A stretch of DNA of 64,000 bases from Pseudooceanicola antarcticus (GTDB lineage: Bacteria; Pseudomonadota; Alphaproteobacteria; Rhodobacterales; Rhodobacteraceae): the NCBI RefSeq assembly GCF_900215355.1, contig NZ_OBEA01000002.1, positions 496,001 to 560,000 on the forward strand, given 5' to 3'. The notes beneath the pieces were generated by a model. It saw only the letters and a program-made list of their open reading frames with translations, did not search any database and was not told where the DNA came from. Position numbers and translations under genes: made by a program. Shown in pieces: positions 40,917 through 49,687 of the stretch (position 1 is its first letter; the number at the start of each line of letters is the position of its first letter).

Positions 40917-41342
40917 TCAGGCCTCGCGCCACTCCGGCAGCGGGAAGAGCTTGTCGTAGAGCCAGTTAAAGCCAAGCGCATAGACCATGTAGAAGGCGGC
41001 GAAGGACAGGTCCATGACCAGCGCTTGCCAGAGCGTGACGCCAAGATACCAGGCGATGAAAGGCATCAGCACCATCAGCAGGCCGATCTCGAAGAGGACC
41101 GCGTGCAGCACGCGCTGCGCGGGCGTTTTCGCCGTGGTGCCCTGAAGGTGCTTCATCACCCTGTCGAAGCCATGGTTGAAAAGCATGTTCCAGATCGTGG
41201 CGAGCGTCGCGCTGACAAGGGCCACGACGCCCATGTGCTGCATGGGCATGTGGAACGCCAGTGCCCCCAGGGGCACGACAAGGAAAAACGCCAGGATCTC
41301 GAAGAGCAGGGCGTGGCGCAGGCGGTCAAGGGGGGTGCGCAT
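40917..41342 (-). CDS. PACE-family efflux transporter (paired BTP domains)
   Basis: This 141-residue protein has four membrane helices in two similar halves. Each begins RLRHALLFEILAFF or RVLHAVLFEIGLLM, the BTP (bacterial transmembrane pair) repeat with a membrane glutamate. This is the pattern of AceI-like chlorhexidine exporters. I chose ATG 41342 with GGAGG 5 nt upstream, giving the AceI length (~144). Proteins of this family export biocides or possibly polyamines; the decarboxylase gene nearby is a loose link only. Confidence 0.85.
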   Translation of the reverse strand: MRTPLDRLRHALLFEILAFFLVVPLGALAFHMPMQHMGVVALVSATLATIWNMLFNHGFDRVMKHLQGTTAKTPAQRVLHAVLFEIGLLMVLMPFIAWYLGVTLWQALVMDLSFAAFYMVYALGFNWLYDKLFPLPEWREA

Positions 41343-41523
41343 GGGGACCTCCGTGGTCATGCCGGGTCGTCCCGGCTGTTGTCCGTCCTGGGGAGGTCGT
41401 CCTCGCTTGCCGATATCTTGCACCCCCGGGGGCGGCTTTCAAGGGGCGGGTCCGCGTCTGCTCATCCGATCTTAATCCTGCCCTGCAAGGATGCCGGCGA
41501 CCGAACGCGTAGGACCTTCGCGC

Positions 41524-42288
41524 ATGTGCTGGTGGCAGAAGCCCCTGATCCTTCTCGTCTTGCCGCTCCTTCTGCCGGTGCAGGGGGTGCAGGCCTATTC
41601 CCTGTTGCCCGAAGGGGGCTCGGCGGTCCGGCCTGATCCAAGGCTCAGTGCGGATCACCAGCGCCGCCAGGCCGCGGCCCTGCTGCCGCCGGGGGAGGGC
41701 GCGCAGGGCGGCCCCTCGCTGTTCCTTGGCCGCAAGGGCAGCTCCTTCTTCCGTCCCATGCCGCCCCGCGTGCGCGCGGCCCCGGCACGTCCCGTGCCGC
41801 GCGGTGGCAGCCTGACAGAGCGTCTTCGCCACCTGATCGCCAGCGTCGAGGCCGACCCGGACAGGGGCTATGACTCGGTGCAGTTCCAGGCGGTCATCAA
41901 GCCGCCGAAACCGCCCACCCGGATGACCCTGGACGAGATATTCGCCTGGATCAAAGCCACCCCCGGACAGCAGCATGCCATCGGGCGCTACCAGATCGTG
42001 CCGAAGACCCTGCGCGGCCTGATGCACCGCATGGCTCTGCCCGGCAGCACCCGCTTCACCCCGGCCCTGCAGGATGCCATGGCCGATCAGCTGCTCGAGG
42101 ACGCGGGCTATGCGGCCTTCCTGGATGGCCGGCTCGATCGGACGGGCTTCATGAACAACCTCGCGCGGATCTGGGCTGCCCTGCCCAATTCCTCGGGCAA
42201 GTCGCATTACCACGGCATCGCCGGCAATCGCGCCGCGCTGAGTTGGGCGCGCTTCGACGGGCAGATGCAGGCGATCTTCGCCCGCTAG
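41524..42288 (+). CDS. Secreted muramidase-like protein (lambda R-like fold)
   Basis: This 254-residue protein has an N-terminal Sec signal (about 1-25, LLVLPLLLPVQGVQA) and a Pro/Arg-rich linker. The C-terminal domain (about 95-250) resembles the phage lambda R-type lytic transglycosylase: a glutamate in IASVEADPDRGYDS that could be catalytic, AIGRYQIVPKTL, FTPALQDAMADQLL and NLARIWAALPNSSGKS. Such enzymes cut peptidoglycan. I chose ATG 41524 with TAGGACC upstream; 41491 has no room for a ribosome site. There is no phage context, so a cell-wall role in its own host is likely. Confidence 0.7.
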   Translation: MCWWQKPLILLVLPLLLPVQGVQAYSLLPEGGSAVRPDPRLSADHQRRQAAALLPPGEGAQGGPSLFLGRKGSSFFRPMPPRVRAAPARPVPRGGSLTERLRHLIASVEADPDRGYDSVQFQAVIKPPKPPTRMTLDEIFAWIKATPGQQHAIGRYQIVPKTLRGLMHRMALPGSTRFTPALQDAMADQLLEDAGYAAFLDGRLDRTGFMNNLARIWAALPNSSGKSHYHGIAGNRAALSWARFDGQMQAIFAR

Positions 42289-42438
42289 CGCTGCTACTCC
42301 CGCATCGGACCGGACGCGCCGCTACGTCACCTTTGCACGTGCAGCATAGCGAGATTTCCCACTTGCCTCATCTCACCGGCGCCCGGCCATGCCATATAGA
42401 CCAGCAGGGAGGGGCGACAGACAGATAAGGCCAAGCCG

Positions 42439-42597
42439 ATGACCACCACGACCCCCAAGACCGAAGATCTGCGCCGCGCCCAGGCTGCGCTGGACGCATT
42501 GAACGCCGCATATGAATATTTCACCCCGCTGCCCCGCCTGGTCTCCGAGACCCGCGAGACCCAGCAGGACTACGCCCCCTACACCGCCGCCGCCTGA
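42439..42597 (+). CDS. Small hypothetical protein (52 aa)
   Basis: A 52-codon frame starts at ATG 42439 with AAGG 7 nt ahead. It reads MTTTTPKTEDLRRAQAALDA, then ALNAAYEYFTPLPRLV and ends QQDYAPYTAAA. Composition (helical N-half, aromatic C-end, third-position GC) looks coding. I do not recognise a family. It lies between the muramidase gene and a small membrane protein, all on the plus strand. Confidence 0.6.
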   Translation: MTTTTPKTEDLRRAQAALDALNAAYEYFTPLPRLVSETRETQQDYAPYTAAA

Positions 42598-42720
42598 ATG
42601 GGCCGCGACATGGTGAGATGAAAGCGCGCGGTGCCTCCCTCGGGCCGCGCGCTTGTCATTTCCGGGCCGCACCTGCCGCGCCCCCTTGCCTTTCCCGCCG
42701 CCGGAAGACAGACCCCTCTC

Positions 42721-42945
42721 ATGGTTCTTCTCATCCCCATCGGCATCGCCATCTTCCTGATCTACATGTGGATCTATGGCCCTTCGCCCACCAAGGGCTG
42801 CCGCTGGCGCATGGACCGCAGCCGCGACCGCGACGGCAAGAGCTTCTACCAATGCCCCCTCTGCGGCATGGAAACCTATACCGCCGACGGCAAACCTCCG
42901 CGCATCTGCGGCGCGCGTCCGACACAGGGCTCGAAGCGGGGCTGA
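42721..42945 (+). CDS. Small membrane protein with CPLCG motif
   Basis: This 74-residue protein has one N-terminal membrane helix (MVLLIPIGIAIFLIYMWIYG) and a short cytoplasmic tail with cysteines at GCRWRMD, CPLCGME and ICGARP, which could form a zinc-ribbon-like site. I chose ATG 42721 because the helix begins there. No family is recognised. Confidence 0.6.
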   Translation: MVLLIPIGIAIFLIYMWIYGPSPTKGCRWRMDRSRDRDGKSFYQCPLCGMETYTADGKPPRICGARPTQGSKRG

Positions 42946-42970
42946 GGCAAAAAATCGAGCCACGTCAGAA

Positions 42971-42997
42971 CCTTGAAAATTTGCTCAAATTTCAAGG
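42971..42997. promoter_or_regulatory. AT-rich inverted repeat between small protein gene and decarboxylase
   Basis: CCTTGAAAATTTG (42971-42983) and CAAATTTCAAGG (42986-42997) form a near-perfect inverted repeat with a 2-nt centre. No U-run follows, so it looks more like a protein-binding site than a terminator. The right arm runs on into GGATTCAGC, the reverse of the motif found upstream of mcl2. Confidence 0.5.
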
Positions 42998-43051
42998 GGA
43001 TTCAGCGGAAATCCGGCTCGGAAAAAATCTGCCCAGGCCGAAAAATTACCC

Positions 43052-43080
43052 CTTGAACGAATCTTTGTTTCGCCCGATAT
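43052..43080 (+). promoter_or_regulatory. Candidate sigma-32-type promoter for the decarboxylase
   Basis: CTTGAA at 43052-43057 and CCCGATAT at 43073-43080 are separated by 15 nt. This fits the RpoH (sigma-32) consensus of CTTGAA and CCCCATNT with 13-15 nt between. Transcription would start near 43087, about 160 nt ahead of the gene. Confidence 0.45.
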
Positions 43081-43086
43081 GCGCGG

Positions 43087-43245
43087 CCAAGACGCCAACG
43101 CACGCGCCTCTGGCGAAAGGGCAGCCTCTGGGTCGAACGGTCTGCGGACCGCGAACCTAGGCGAAACCTCTACGGTTATGTAGCGACGGTAACGTCTCCC
43201 TTGGAACTGAGCGGTCATATATGGCCGGGTCTATTGGAGATGACC
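43087..43245 (+). promoter_or_regulatory. Long leader of the decarboxylase gene, candidate speF-type RNA
   Basis: The 300-nt gap 42946-43245 holds no gene. Its last ~160 nt are unusually structured, with hairpin GGTCATATATGGCC at 43213-43226 just before the ribosome site. An RNA motif called speF is known upstream of ornithine decarboxylase genes in alphaproteobacteria, and the position and gene match. I cannot verify the covariance structure by eye. Confidence 0.4.
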
Positions 43246-44424
43246 ATGAACGCTTTTGTTGCCGATTTCTCGGCCCGCGCCTCCGTGCGCACTCAAAACC
43301 GTGTCGAAGCTTTCATTCGGCAGAACGACTTCGAGCGCCCGACGCTGGTGCTGGACATTGCCCGCGTGCAATCCCAATACCACGCCCTGGCAGAGGGCCT
43401 GGGCCGTGCGCGCATCCACTACGCGGTGAAAGCCAACCCCCAGCGTGAGATCATCGAGCGCCTGGTCTCGCTGGGATCGGGCTTCGACGCGGCCTCCCGT
43501 GCCGAGATCGAGCTCTGCCTGTCGCTGGGGGCCCACCCCGACCACATCTCCTTCGGCAATACCGTCAAGAAGCCGCGCGACATTGCCTTCGCCTGGCAGG
43601 CCGGTGTCACCCTCTTCGCCGCCGATGCGCCCGAAGAGCTCGAGAAGATCGCCGAGCATGCGCCCGGTGCGCAGGTCTACATCCGCCTGATCGTCGATGC
43701 CTCCCAGGCCGACTGGCCGCTGTCGCGCAAGTTCGGCATCGCCCGCGAAGGCGCCATCAGCCTGATGGACCGTGCGGTCGAGCTGGGCCTCGAGCCGGTC
43801 GGCATCTCCTTCCACGTGGGCTCGCAGACCCGCCGCGCCGAGATGTGGACCGCCACGCTCGACCAGGTGGCCGCCGTCTGGCATGCCGCCCGCGAGGCCG
43901 GTCACGACCTGACCCTGCTCAACATCGGCGGTGGCTTCCCGGCCTTCTACGGTGAAGAGATCCAGGGCCCGACCGCCTATGCCGCCCGCGTGATGGAGCT
44001 GATCGGCGAGCGCTTCGGCGACGTGCCCCACGTGATGGCAGAGCCGGGCCGCGGCCTGGTGGCCGAGGCCGGTGCCATCGCCGCCGAGGTGCTGCTGGTC
44101 TCGCGCAAGTCGGAAAACGACCTGCACCGCTGGGTCTACCTGGACATCGGCAAGTTCTCGGGCCTGGCCGAAACCATGGACGAGGCGATCCGCTACCAGT
44201 TCCTGACCGAGCGCGATCACGAGGGCCACGGCCCCTGCATCCTGGCAGGCCCCTCCTGCGACTCTGCCGACGTGCTCTACGAAAAGCGCCCGGTCGACCT
44301 GCCGCTCGGCCTGCGCTCGGGCGACAAGTTCATCATCCGTAACTGCGGTGCCTATACCTCGACCTATGCCTCCATCGGTTTCAACGGCTTCCCGCCGCTG
44401 GACGTGGTGGTGCTGGGCGACTGA
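43246..44424 (+). CDS. Ornithine/lysine decarboxylase (alanine-racemase fold)
   Basis: This 392-residue fold-type III PLP enzyme has PLP lysine K62 in YAVKANPQ, HVGSQ, the phosphate-binding LNIGGGFP loop, and catalytic C338 in CDSADVLYE; the C-terminal CGAYTSTYAS is also typical. It resembles eukaryote-like ornithine decarboxylases, some of which in alphaproteobacteria act on both ornithine and lysine. It makes putrescine or cadaverine. ATG 43246 follows GGAG at 7 nt. A terminator follows the gene. Confidence 0.9.
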   Translation: MNAFVADFSARASVRTQNRVEAFIRQNDFERPTLVLDIARVQSQYHALAEGLGRARIHYAVKANPQREIIERLVSLGSGFDAASRAEIELCLSLGAHPDHISFGNTVKKPRDIAFAWQAGVTLFAADAPEELEKIAEHAPGAQVYIRLIVDASQADWPLSRKFGIAREGAISLMDRAVELGLEPVGISFHVGSQTRRAEMWTATLDQVAAVWHAAREAGHDLTLLNIGGGFPAFYGEEIQGPTAYAARVMELIGERFGDVPHVMAEPGRGLVAEAGAIAAEVLLVSRKSENDLHRWVYLDIGKFSGLAETMDEAIRYQFLTERDHEGHGPCILAGPSCDSADVLYEKRPVDLPLGLRSGDKFIIRNCGAYTSTYASIGFNGFPPLDVVVLGD

Positions 44425-44451
44425 TCCCGGCCCGACAGGGTTGTGACTGCG

Positions 44452-44484
44452 AGGGGCGCTCTTCGGGGCGCCCCTTCCTTTTTG
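44452..44484 (+). terminator. Rho-independent terminator after the decarboxylase
   Basis: AGGGGCGC pairs with GCGCCCCT around an 8-nt loop and is followed by TCCTTTTT. It lies 27 nt past the stop. Confidence 0.88.
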
Positions 44485-44497
44485 TGCCGGCAGGGTG

Positions 44498-44692
44498 GGG
44501 GGCTCTGCCCCCGTCTCCTGCGGAGACTCCCCCGGAGTATTTTCAGCCTGGTGATGATGCGGGACGGTGCCGGAAAGGCGGCCTACTTATGCCTCCGGGA
44601 GCGTGCACGCTCTCCATGGCGAAAGTCCGCCGCTTCCTATGGCCCTGTCCCGCATCATCACCAGGCTGAAAATACTCCCGCCGGAGGCTGCC
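44498..44692. repeat. Structured repeat pair (copies A and D) forming a 32-bp inverted repeat
   Basis: Copy A (44498-44565, plus) has a GGGGG/CCCCC hairpin with CTCTG loop, a second hairpin GTCTCC/GGAGAC, then CCCCCGGAGTATTTTCAG and a tail. Copy D (44647-44692, minus) repeats the tail only. The segments 44534-44565 and 44647-44678 are perfect 32-nt inverted repeats around an 81-nt spacer. The spacer carries its own palindrome, GAGCGTGCACGCTC, near 44600. The gap 44425-44774 holds no gene. Confidence 0.85.
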
Positions 44693-44774
44693 GCCCGGCA
44701 CGGGCAAAATCCGGGGCGGCTCCCCTTGCAAAACCGGGCCGGGGCGGGTTCCTTGCCCTGAAAGGAGATCTCCC

Positions 44775-45617
44775 ATGACCATACCCCCCGACGCCGAGGC
44801 CCGCCGTGCCGTGAAGCCGGTGATCTGCTATCCGAACGAGACACTGCCGATGCCTGACCTGGCCCTCTACGCGGCGGCGCTGGAAGGGGCAAAGGTGACC
44901 GGCACGGTGATCGCACCGCCGCGCGAGGCCGGGGTCTTCGAGGTGCCGGCCGGGCATTTCTTCCGCATCCGGTCGGTCGAGGGGCCGCAGGTCGGCGATC
45001 TCAACCTCTGGAACGCCCAGGACATCTCCGAGCGCTTCTATTCCGGCAAGACCCGCGCCCTGCATGGCACCCATGTGACGACGGGCGAGCGGCTCTGGTC
45101 CTCTTTCCCGAACCTGCGCCCCATGGCGACCATCGTCGAGGATAGCCTCGGCTGGTACGGGATCGACCAATATGGCGGCTCGGTCCATGACGTGATCGGC
45201 ACCCGCTGCGATCCCTATACCGGCAACCTGCTGGCGGGCAGCCAGTACCACCACTGCTGCCATTCCAACCTGACCCGCGCGCTGGCGCAGCACCTGGGCG
45301 TTTCGGCCGAGGCGGCAGAGCCGCATGTGCATGATGTGCTGAATGTCTTCATGTGCACGGGCTTCACCCGTGACACCGGCCAGTACTTCATGAAGGCCAG
45401 CCCCGTGCGCCCCGGCGACCACCTGACCTTCTTTGCCGAGATCGACCTTCTGGGCGCGCTTTCGGCCTGTCCCGGCGGCGATTGCTCTTCCGAGCACAGC
45501 TCGGACGAGGCGGCCTGCTATCCCATGGAGATCGAGATCCTGGCGCCCGAGCCCGGCGCGCTGGATGGCTGGCAGAGCCCGCAGCGGTCGGGATACGACC
45601 GAAGCCACGGGCTCTGA
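44775..45617 (+). CDS. DUF1989 (urea carboxylase-associated) family protein
   Basis: This 280-residue protein belongs to DUF1989: PAGHFFRIRSVEGPQVGDLN, NAQDISERF, GSQYHHCCHSNLTRAL and the C-terminal LSACPGGDC are typical. The His/Cys-rich HHCCH segment is a likely metal site. Family members include the two subunits of carboxyguanidine deiminase in guanidine degradation; this single copy has no carboxylase gene near it, so its substrate is open. ATG 44775 follows AAAGGAGA. Confidence 0.82.
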   Translation: MTIPPDAEARRAVKPVICYPNETLPMPDLALYAAALEGAKVTGTVIAPPREAGVFEVPAGHFFRIRSVEGPQVGDLNLWNAQDISERFYSGKTRALHGTHVTTGERLWSSFPNLRPMATIVEDSLGWYGIDQYGGSVHDVIGTRCDPYTGNLLAGSQYHHCCHSNLTRALAQHLGVSAEAAEPHVHDVLNVFMCTGFTRDTGQYFMKASPVRPGDHLTFFAEIDLLGALSACPGGDCSSEHSSDEAACYPMEIEILAPEPGALDGWQSPQRSGYDRSHGL

Positions 45618-45621
45618 CCCT

Positions 45622-46614
45622 TCAGCAGTAGCGTTCCACGGCGACCATCTGCTTGTCGCCGTAGCGATCGCCCCAGGCCCAGCCCGCGGGCAGGATCGCC
45701 TCGATCTCGGCCAGCGTCGCCGCGTCCATCTCGATCTTCTGCGCATCCAGCCATTCGTTCAGATGGGCGGCGGTGCGGGTGCCGGGGATCGGGATGACGT
45801 GATCGCCCTGGGCCATGACCCAGGCCAGTGCCGCGCCCGCGACCGAGACGCCACGGCCATGGGCCCATTGGCGGAACTCCTCCACCTTGGCCAGGTTGTG
45901 GCTGTAGTTCGGCTCGGTGAAGCGCGGGTTCGAGAGGCGGAAGTCCCCCTCGCGCATGTCGGCGCGATCGACGGAGGTTTCGCCGAACATGCCGCGCGCC
46001 ACGGGCGAGAAGGCGACGAAGCTGACGCCCAGCTCGGCGCAGCTGCGGATCAGGCCGAGCTCGGGCAGGCGGGTCCAGAGCGAATATTCGTTCTGCACCG
46101 CCGTCACCGGGCGCACCGCATGGGCGCGGCTCAGCGTGTAGGGCGCGACCTCGGAAAGGCCGTAGCCCTTGATCAGACCCTCGTCGATCAGGCGGCCCAT
46201 GGTCTCGGCCACCTCCTCGATGGGGGTCTCGGGGTCGTGACGGTGGGCGTAGAAGAGCTCGACCGAGCTCAGGCCCAGCTTCTCGAGCGAACCTTCCAGC
46301 TCGCTGCGCAGGTAATCATAGCTGTTGTCGATCCGCCGCGGCGGGCCGGGGATGATCGAGGCCTTGGTGGCAATGGTGATCCCTTCGGGCTTCTTCGCCG
46401 CCAGGTAGTGGCCCAGCACGGTTTCCGAAACCCCCATGCCGTAGATATTGGCGGTGTCCCAGAAGGTGATGCCCGCCTCGATGGCGGCATCGAGACAGGC
46501 GTGGCTGGTCTCTTCATCGGTGGGGCCGAACATGCCGCCGAAGGACATGGCGCCGAAGGCCAGCTGCGGCACCATGATGCCGGTGCGGCCCAGTTCTACT
46601 TGCTTGAAACTCAT
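45622..46614 (-). CDS. Aldo/keto reductase
   Basis: This 330-residue TIM-barrel NADPH reductase has the aldo/keto reductase catalytic pattern: D-TANIYGMG with the tyrosine, ATKASI with the lysine and [10 protein letters not shown] with the histidine. C-terminal [14 protein letters not shown] binds NADP. The substrate is unknown. Its start overlaps the deoD stop by 4 nt, so the two are coupled. Confidence 0.88.
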   Translation of the reverse strand: MSFKQVELGRTGIMVPQLAFGAMSFGGMFGPTDEETSHACLDAAIEAGITFWDTANIYGMGVSETVLGHYLAAKKPEGITIATKASIIPGPPRRIDNSYDYLRSELEGSLEKLGLSSVELFYAHRHDPETPIEEVAETMGRLIDEGLIKGYGLSEVAPYTLSRAHAVRPVTAVQNEYSLWTRLPELGLIRSCAELGVSFVAFSPVARGMFGETSVDRADMREGDFRLSNPRFTEPNYSHNLAKVEEFRQWAHGRGVSVAGAALAWVMAQGDHVIPIPGTRTAAHLNEWLDAQKIEMDAATLAEIEAILPAGWAWGDRYGDKQMVAVERYC

Positions 46615-47315
46615 GCGAAGGCTGCCTCGAGCGCGATTTCCACCATGTCACCGAAGCTCTTTTCACGGTCTTCCGAGGGCAGGGCCTCGCCGGTCTGCAG
46701 GTGGTCGGACACCGTCAGGATGGCCAGCGCGCGGCAGCCGTAGCGATGCGCGAGGTTGTAGAGCTCCGCGGCCTCCATCTCGACACCCAGGATGCCATGG
46801 CGGGTCATCTGCTCGTTCAGGTCGGGGCGCTCGTCGTAGAAGACATCCGAGGAATAGATGCCGCCCGCATGGGTCGGCGTGCCCTTGGCGGTGGCCGCCG
46901 CATGGGCCGCGGCAAGCAGCCCGAAATCGGCGCAGGGGGCGAAGTTCAGCTCCTTGAAGATGCCGGCCGAGGGGGTCGAGAGCGACGAGGCGGTCATCGC
47001 CAGGATCACGTCGCGGATCTTCACCTTCTCCTGCATGCCGCCGCAGGAGCCGATGCGGATCAGGGTCTTGGCGCCGTAATCCTTGATCAGCTCGTTGGCG
47101 TAGATCGACAGCGAGGGCATGCCCATGCCCGAACCGTGGATCGTCACGCGGTTGCCCTTCCAGGTGCCGGTGAAGCCCAGCATGCCGCGCACCTCGTTCA
47201 CCAGCTCGACATCCTGCAGGTAGGTCTCGGCGGCCCAGCGGGCGCGATAGGGGTCACCGGGCATCAGCACGGTTTCGGCGATCTGGCCGGGGGCGGCTCC
47301 GATATGAACGGTCAT
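46611..47315 (-). CDS. deoD: Purine-nucleoside phosphorylase (DeoD type)
   Basis: This 234-residue enzyme releases purine bases from nucleosides with phosphate. It has the N-terminal [28 protein letters not shown] and [13 protein letters not shown] motifs of the hexameric class. It precedes the aldo/keto reductase gene. A BMP-type importer starts at the far end of the window, and such importers often carry nucleosides. Confidence 0.93.
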   Translation of the reverse strand: MTVHIGAAPGQIAETVLMPGDPYRARWAAETYLQDVELVNEVRGMLGFTGTWKGNRVTIHGSGMGMPSLSIYANELIKDYGAKTLIRIGSCGGMQEKVKIRDVILAMTASSLSTPSAGIFKELNFAPCADFGLLAAAHAAATAKGTPTHAGGIYSSDVFYDERPDLNEQMTRHGILGVEMEAAELYNLAHRYGCRALAILTVSDHLQTGEALPSEDREKSFGDMVEIALEAAFA

Positions 47316-47453
47316 GTCTCTGTCCTTCGATGGGCCGCGCGGGTGCCCGCGCGGGGTCGGCGACAGAGTAATGTCTTCGCGCCTGAGGGCAAGACGCGCC
47401 TCGGGTCACTGGGCGGGCGGCCGACCCGGGGCCTCCCCTCCGGGGGGGCCGGC

Positions 47454-49433
47454 TCAGGCGGCGACCTCGTCGGGCGCGGCCAGGGTGATCACATCGGACA
47501 TGATGCGGTTCAGCGCGAAGTCCTTGGGCGTGTAGATCCGCGCCACGCCCATCGAAAGCAGCGCCTTGGCATCGGCATCGGGGATGATGCCGCCGAGGAT
47601 CAGCGGCACATGCGCCATGCCGGCATCCTTCATGCGGCGCAGCACCTCTTCGACCAATGGCATATGGCTGCCCGAAAGCACCGAGAGGCCCAGCACGTGG
47701 ACGCCCTCGTCGCGGGCGCGGTTGACGATCTCTTCCGGGGTCAGGCGGATGCCCTCGTAGTGGATCTGCATGCCGCAGTCGCGGGCCCGGCAGGCGATCT
47801 GCTCGGCGCCGTTGGAATGGCCGTCGAGGCCGGGCTTGCCGATCATGAAGGACAGGCGCCGCCCGAGACGGGCAGAGACCGCATCCACCGCGCCGCGCAG
47901 CTCTTCCAGCCCCTCGGCGCGATTCGAGATGCCGGCGGCGACGCCTGTTGGGCCACGGTACTGGCCATGGACCTCGCGCATGCATTCGGCCCATTCGCCG
48001 GTGGTGACACCCGCCTTCGCCGCGACGATGGAGGCCGGCATGATGTTCGCCCCGGCGCGGGCCGCTTCGCGCAGCCCATCGAGGGCCGCGCGAACCGCGT
48101 CATCGTCGCGCGCCGAACGCCAGGCATCGAGGCGCGACACCTGGTCCGCTTCGACCGCAGGGTCGACACGCATGATGCCACCGTCCTCGCCCAAGAGGGG
48201 CGAGGGCTCGGCTTCGGTCCAGCGGTTGACGCCGACGACCACGGTTTCCTCGCGCTCGATCCGGCCAAGGCGCGCGGCATTGCTCTCGACCAGGCGGGAC
48301 TTCATGTAGGAGATCGCGCCGATGGCCCCGCCCATGCCGTCCAGCTGCTTCAGCTCGTCGCGCGCGCCTGCCTTCAGCGCCTCGACCTTCGCGGCCACCG
48401 CCGGGTTGCCGTCAAACAGGTCACCGTATTCCAGCAGGTCGGTCTCATAGGCCAGGATCTGCTGCATCCTGAGGGACCACTGCTGATCCCAGGGGCGGGG
48501 CAGACCCAGGGCCTCGTTCCAGGCCGGCAGCTGGACGGCGCGGGCGCGGGCCTTCTTCGACAGCGTCACCGCCAGCATCTCGATCAGGATGCGGTAGACG
48601 TTGTTTTCCGGCTGCTGCTCGGTCAACCCGAGCGAGTTCACCTGAACGCCATAGCGGAAGCGTCGGTATTTCTCTTCTTCTACCCCGTAGCGCTCACGGC
48701 AGATCTCGTCCCAGAGATCGGTGAAGGCGCGCATCTTGCACATCTCGGTGACGAAGCGGATGCCCGCGTTGACGAAGAAGCTGATCCGCCCGACCAGCGC
48801 CGGGAAATCGGCCTCGGCCACGCGGGGGCGCAGCGCATCCAGCACCGCGATGCCGGTGGCCAGGGCATAGGCCAGCTCCTGCTCGGGCGTCGCGCCGGCT
48901 TCCTGCAGGTGGTAGGAGCAGACGTTCATCGGGTTCCACTTCGGCACCTCGCGGTAGCAATACTCGGCCACGTCCGCGATCATCCGCAGGCTGGGCTCGG
49001 GCGGGCAGATATAGGTGCCCCGGCTGAGGTATTCCTTGATCAGGTCGTTCTGCACCGTGCCCTGCAGGGTGGCGGGATCGGCCCCCTGTTCCTCGGCCAC
49101 GGCGATATAGAGCGACAGCAGCCAGGGCGCGGTGGCGTTGATCGTCATCGAGGTGTTCATCTCGGCCAGGGGGATCTGGTCGAAGAGCGCCCGCATGTCG
49201 CCCAGGTGGCAGACTGGCACGCCGACCTTGCCGACCTCGCCCCGCGCCAGCAGGTGATCGCTGTCGTAGCCGGTCTGGGTCGGCAGGTCGAAAGCCACCG
49301 AAAGCCCCGTCTGCCCCTTGGCGAGATTGGCGCGGTAGAGCGCATTCGAGGCCGCCGCCGTCGAATGACCCGAATAGGTACGGAAGAGCCAGGGCCGGTC
49401 CTTGGCCGGGGGCGTCTCGGTCTGTCGGGTCAT
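47454..49433 (-). CDS. ecm: Ethylmalonyl-CoA mutase
   Basis: This 659-residue coenzyme-B12 enzyme rearranges ethylmalonyl-CoA to methylsuccinyl-CoA. The mutase barrel (about 15-500) has FRTYSGHSTAAASNALYR and FDLPTQTGYDSD. The C-terminal B12 domain has the base-off motif DGHSNG near residue 536. Unlike methylmalonyl-CoA mutase alpha subunits it lacks the long N-terminal extension, and divergent neighbour ccr makes its substrate. The 138 nt downstream (47316-47453) contain a GC hairpin near 47425-47452. Confidence 0.93.
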   Translation of the reverse strand: MTRQTETPPAKDRPWLFRTYSGHSTAAASNALYRANLAKGQTGLSVAFDLPTQTGYDSDHLLARGEVGKVGVPVCHLGDMRALFDQIPLAEMNTSMTINATAPWLLSLYIAVAEEQGADPATLQGTVQNDLIKEYLSRGTYICPPEPSLRMIADVAEYCYREVPKWNPMNVCSYHLQEAGATPEQELAYALATGIAVLDALRPRVAEADFPALVGRISFFVNAGIRFVTEMCKMRAFTDLWDEICRERYGVEEEKYRRFRYGVQVNSLGLTEQQPENNVYRILIEMLAVTLSKKARARAVQLPAWNEALGLPRPWDQQWSLRMQQILAYETDLLEYGDLFDGNPAVAAKVEALKAGARDELKQLDGMGGAIGAISYMKSRLVESNAARLGRIEREETVVVGVNRWTEAEPSPLLGEDGGIMRVDPAVEADQVSRLDAWRSARDDDAVRAALDGLREAARAGANIMPASIVAAKAGVTTGEWAECMREVHGQYRGPTGVAAGISNRAEGLEELRGAVDAVSARLGRRLSFMIGKPGLDGHSNGAEQIACRARDCGMQIHYEGIRLTPEEIVNRARDEGVHVLGLSVLSGSHMPLVEEVLRRMKDAGMAHVPLILGGIIPDADAKALLSMGVARIYTPKDFALNRIMSDVITLAAPDEVAA

Positions 49434-49466
49434 CTTGGCTCTCCTCCTCGCTGCATGCGACGCATG

Positions 49467-49481
49467 GGTAATTTAATTACC
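49467..49481 (-). promoter_or_regulatory. Perfect palindrome upstream of ecm
   Basis: GGTAATTTAATTACC is a perfect inverted repeat, 34-48 nt upstream of the ecm ATG, in otherwise GC-rich sequence. It would overlap the promoter or leader and looks like a repressor operator. Confidence 0.55.
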
Positions 49482-49687
49482 TGGGGCTGTAGATATGGGA
49501 AAGAATGTGGCGTTGTCAATTCGCCGCATCGCGGCGTCCCGCTCAGAGGCCGGGAAACCGGCGGCGTGGGCCGGGGCGGGGGGGCTCTCGCACGGCGGGC
49601 CCTCTGCATGCCTAGTGTTTCTTAGTCGGCTCGCACCGCAAAAAGTTTCCAGAGCGACATAAAATTACAAAATGACGATCAAATGGA

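Noticed and set aside
42985-43218. 77-codon minus-strand frame in the decarboxylase leader
   Set aside because: No ribosome site or family; the region is better explained as promoter and leader.
47425-47452. GC hairpin after ecm as a terminator or repeat copy
   Set aside because: Stem is imperfect, no U-run, and it lacks the GTATTTT core of the repeat family.
46701-49625. 974-codon plus-strand frame across deoD and ecm
   Set aside because: Spans two minus-strand genes with clear catalytic motifs; the frame itself has none.
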